Below, in pieces: positions 6,470 through 7,866 of a stretch of 7,866 nt of DNA (positions within the stretch are counted from its first letter, which is position 1; every line of letters begins with the position of its first letter). Where the stretch lies: NCBI GenBank assembly GCA_049299915.1, contig JBAQYG010000015.1:1-7866 (forward strand), given 5' to 3'. The position numbers were made by a program, and so were the translations under genes. The DNA is from JAVHQB01 sp049299915. Its GTDB lineage: Bacteria > Patescibacteriota > Minisyncoccia > UBA6257 > JAVHQB01. Below the pieces are notes generated by a model. That model was not told the DNA's origin. It ran no database searches and saw nothing but the letters and a program-made list of their open reading frames with translations.

Positions 6470-6835
6470 ATGGATCCCAATTGTATATTTTGTAAAATAA
6501 TAAACGGAGATATTCCTGCCAACAAATACTATGAAGATGATAACTTCCTAGCTATTTTTGATATTCAACCAATAGCCCCTAAGCATTTGTTAGTGTTTAG
6601 CAAGAATCATTACTTAAGTATCTCAGAAATGCCTCAAGAAGAATGGTTACTATTAAATATTAAGGCGAGGGAATTAGCTGAAAAATTAAAAGAAGAGGTA
6701 AAGGCTGACGGTTATAACTATATGATTTACAATGGGGAAGCAGCTGAATCAGCCGTACCACATCGTCCTCATATTCACATTATTCCCAGGTATTTTAATG
6801 ACGGTTTACATTTAGATCCTCGAACAAATAATTAA
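6470..6835 (+). CDS. HIT-family nucleotide hydrolase (zinc-type, with altered histidine triad spacing)
   Basis: This 121-residue protein has the typical size and order of a bacterial HIT protein. These enzymes hydrolyse nucleoside phosphoramidates or dinucleoside polyphosphates. The N-terminal NCIFCKIINGDIPA carries the CXXC pair (Cys5, Cys8) of zinc-type HIT proteins, followed by DIQPIAPKHLLVFSKNH with His39 and His47. The active-site segment reads VPHRPHIHIIPR, with histidines at 98, 101 and 103. Aligned from IIPR backward, His101 and His103 fall on the catalytic and third triad positions, while the first is Arg99 with His98 displaced by one. The start is ATG 6470, which gives the family N-terminus. 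A TTG at 6416 would add 18 unconserved residues overlapping polX. AAAAAAGG ending 10 bases before the ATG is the only weak Shine-Dalgarno candidate in the window. Confidence 0.93.
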   Translation: MDPNCIFCKIINGDIPANKYYEDDNFLAIFDIQPIAPKHLLVFSKNHYLSISEMPQEEWLLLNIKARELAEKLKEEVKADGYNYMIYNGEAAESAVPHRPHIHIIPRYFNDGLHLDPRTNN

Positions 6836-6845
6836 TCTAATTTCC

Positions 6846-7866
6846 ATGGGTTCTTCTATCATTCCATTCATTTTAAGTTTTAACTTCTTAGTACCCAAAT
6901 CTTATTTTTGGCGTACTTTTATGTCTTTTTCAGGAAATATCTTTGTATATTTGTCTGGAATAATTTTTCTTATTCTTGCTATTAGAATATTATTAGTAGT
7001 TATTTATTCCTATTCTAAATACTGGAAGAAAAGAGAAACGGTAACTTTGGAAGAGGTAGAAAAAATAGCTCATGGAAAAAATGTTCCCTTACCATTTTTT
7101 ACTATAATTATACCGGCCAAAGATGATAGCGATGTTGTTGCTCCTACCATAGAAACTTTTCTTGAGATTAATTATCCCCGAGATAGATATGAAGTCGTTG
7201 TTGTTACCGATCAAAAGGAAACCCTAAAGGCCAAGGAGGGTGAAATTACTACCCAAACTGAAGTAGCGAGAATGCAGGAGAAATACAAAGATAGCCAACC
7301 AGATTTCCATCTTTGGCATTATGATGTTCCCTATGATTTTGATGGGGAAATATCCGGAAAATGCTTAGGTCATGAAGTAGCCTCTACCAAAGGGCGGGCT
7401 ATCAATTGGGCTTTTACTGAACACGATAAACAATCTTTAAAAAAGCCTACTTTTTATGCTTTTTTTGATACAGATGCTCATCCTAATGCTCAATCATTTT
7501 TAGCAGTAGCTAAAACTTTTCTTTTAGATAATTCTAAAAGAGTGTTTCAATTACCTGTTTTCCAAGTACGAAATTTTTGTGCTATTTCTAATTTTTCTAA
7601 ATTAGCAGCTATTGGCCAAGCATTTTCTCACCAAACCTTTCTGCCCTATATGTTTGTGTATATGCCTTTTGTAGGTGGTACCAATTTGTTTATAGAAAGA
7701 AATTTAATCTGGGCAGTTAGGGGAATTAATCCTTATACCATTACTGATGATTTGGATCTAGGAACACGTATGTATCTGCAAGAAAATGCTTGGCCCCAGT
7801 ATTTACCCTATCCATCTTCCGAGCAGACTCCAGCAACCGTTAGAATGTATATAAAACAAAGAAAAC
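6846..7866 (+). CDS. GT2 processive-type membrane glycosyltransferase, N-terminal part (cut by window end)
   Basis: The frame is open for 340 codons from ATG 6846 to the window edge. Residues about 28-55 form a membrane helix (IFVYLSGIIFLILAIRILL), possibly preceded by a shorter hydrophobic segment. The GT-A fold then starts with FTIIIPAKDD (85-94) and YEVVVVTD (115-122), and continues with TKGRAINWAF (181-190) and the DXD-type metal/UDP motif FFDTDAHPN (207-214). FVGGTNLFIER (275-285) and TDDLDLGTRMYL (300-311), with the catalytic Asp region, follow. The last residues, IKQRK, begin the QXXRW-type motif of processive synthases such as cellulose, hyaluronan and poly-GlcNAc synthases. The protein probably polymerises or transfers sugars at the inner membrane face; the sugar cannot be read from the sequence. 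Met26 (6921) is an alternative start just before the helix. The gene begins 10 bp after the HIT stop with no Shine-Dalgarno motif. Confidence 0.88.
   Translation, partial: MGSSIIPFILSFNFLVPKSYFWRTFMSFSGNIFVYLSGIIFLILAIRILLVVIYSYSKYWKKRETVTLEEVEKIAHGKNVPLPFFTIIIPAKDDSDVVAPTIETFLEINYPRDRYEVVVVTDQKETLKAKEGEITTQTEVARMQEKYKDSQPDFHLWHYDVPYDFDGEISGKCLGHEVASTKGRAINWAFTEHDKQSLKKPTFYAFFDTDAHPNAQSFLAVAKTFLLDNSKRVFQLPVFQVRNFCAISNFSKLAAIGQAFSHQTFLPYMFVYMPFVGGTNLFIERNLIWAVRGINPYTITDDLDLGTRMYLQENAWPQYLPYPSSEQTPATVRMYIKQRK

Noticed and set aside
1..7866. Alternative genetic code (TGA read as glycine or tryptophan)
   Set aside because: All genes are full-length under the standard code with no in-frame TGA. 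The absence of TGA stops among only seven genes is expected in A+T-rich DNA.
1..7866. CRISPR array, insertion sequence, tRNA or rRNA
   Set aside because: No spaced direct repeats, transposase motifs, cloverleaf or rRNA-like blocks were seen, and the gaps between genes are too short to hold most of them.

Overview
The window is an A+T-rich stretch of a bacterial chromosome that encodes everything on the + strand, with almost no spacing between genes. The gene content (TypA/BipA, a PHP-type family X DNA polymerase, a free-standing MetRS-C-like tRNA-binding domain, a short PflX-like radical SAM protein, an ATP-cone/nuclease fusion and a tail-anchored Ig-like surface protein), together with tiny intergenic gaps and starts lacking Shine-Dalgarno motifs, suggests a small-genome lineage. 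A Patescibacteria/CPR member is my best guess. This is inference: there is no rRNA or other strong taxonomic marker here. The standard code works throughout; the seven visible stops are six TAA and one TAG.

Layout. Positions 3-674 hold the 3' part of a surface protein: a beta-rich extracellular region, one membrane helix and a basic cytoplasmic tail. Five bases later comes a radical SAM protein of the PflX/COG1313 type (680-1492). A 102-bp gap follows, with a near-consensus extended -10 promoter and then a terminator-like hairpin, both upstream of typA (1595-3427). A second 67-bp gap carries another well-spaced promoter whose -35 box overlaps a perfect 12-bp palindrome. It precedes a tight run of five genes separated by only 10-22 bp: an ATP-cone/PD-(D/E)XK nuclease fusion (3495-4322), a MetRS-C-like tRNA-binding protein (4343-4672), polX (4684-6447), a HIT hydrolase (6470-6835) and a processive-type GT2 glycosyltransferase cut off by the window end (6846-7866).

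How the genes may work together. TypA is a ribosome-associated GTPase and the tRNA-binding domain probably serves translation. PolX (gap-filling polymerase plus PHP nuclease) and the putative nucleotide-gated nuclease would make a DNA-processing pair. The HIT protein would handle nucleotide adducts, and the glycosyltransferase would build a cell-surface polysaccharide. The least understood element is the ATP-cone/nuclease protein, which heads its own transcription unit. I see no tRNA, rRNA, CRISPR array, insertion sequence, attachment site or origin, and no gene-free stretch longer than about 100 bp.
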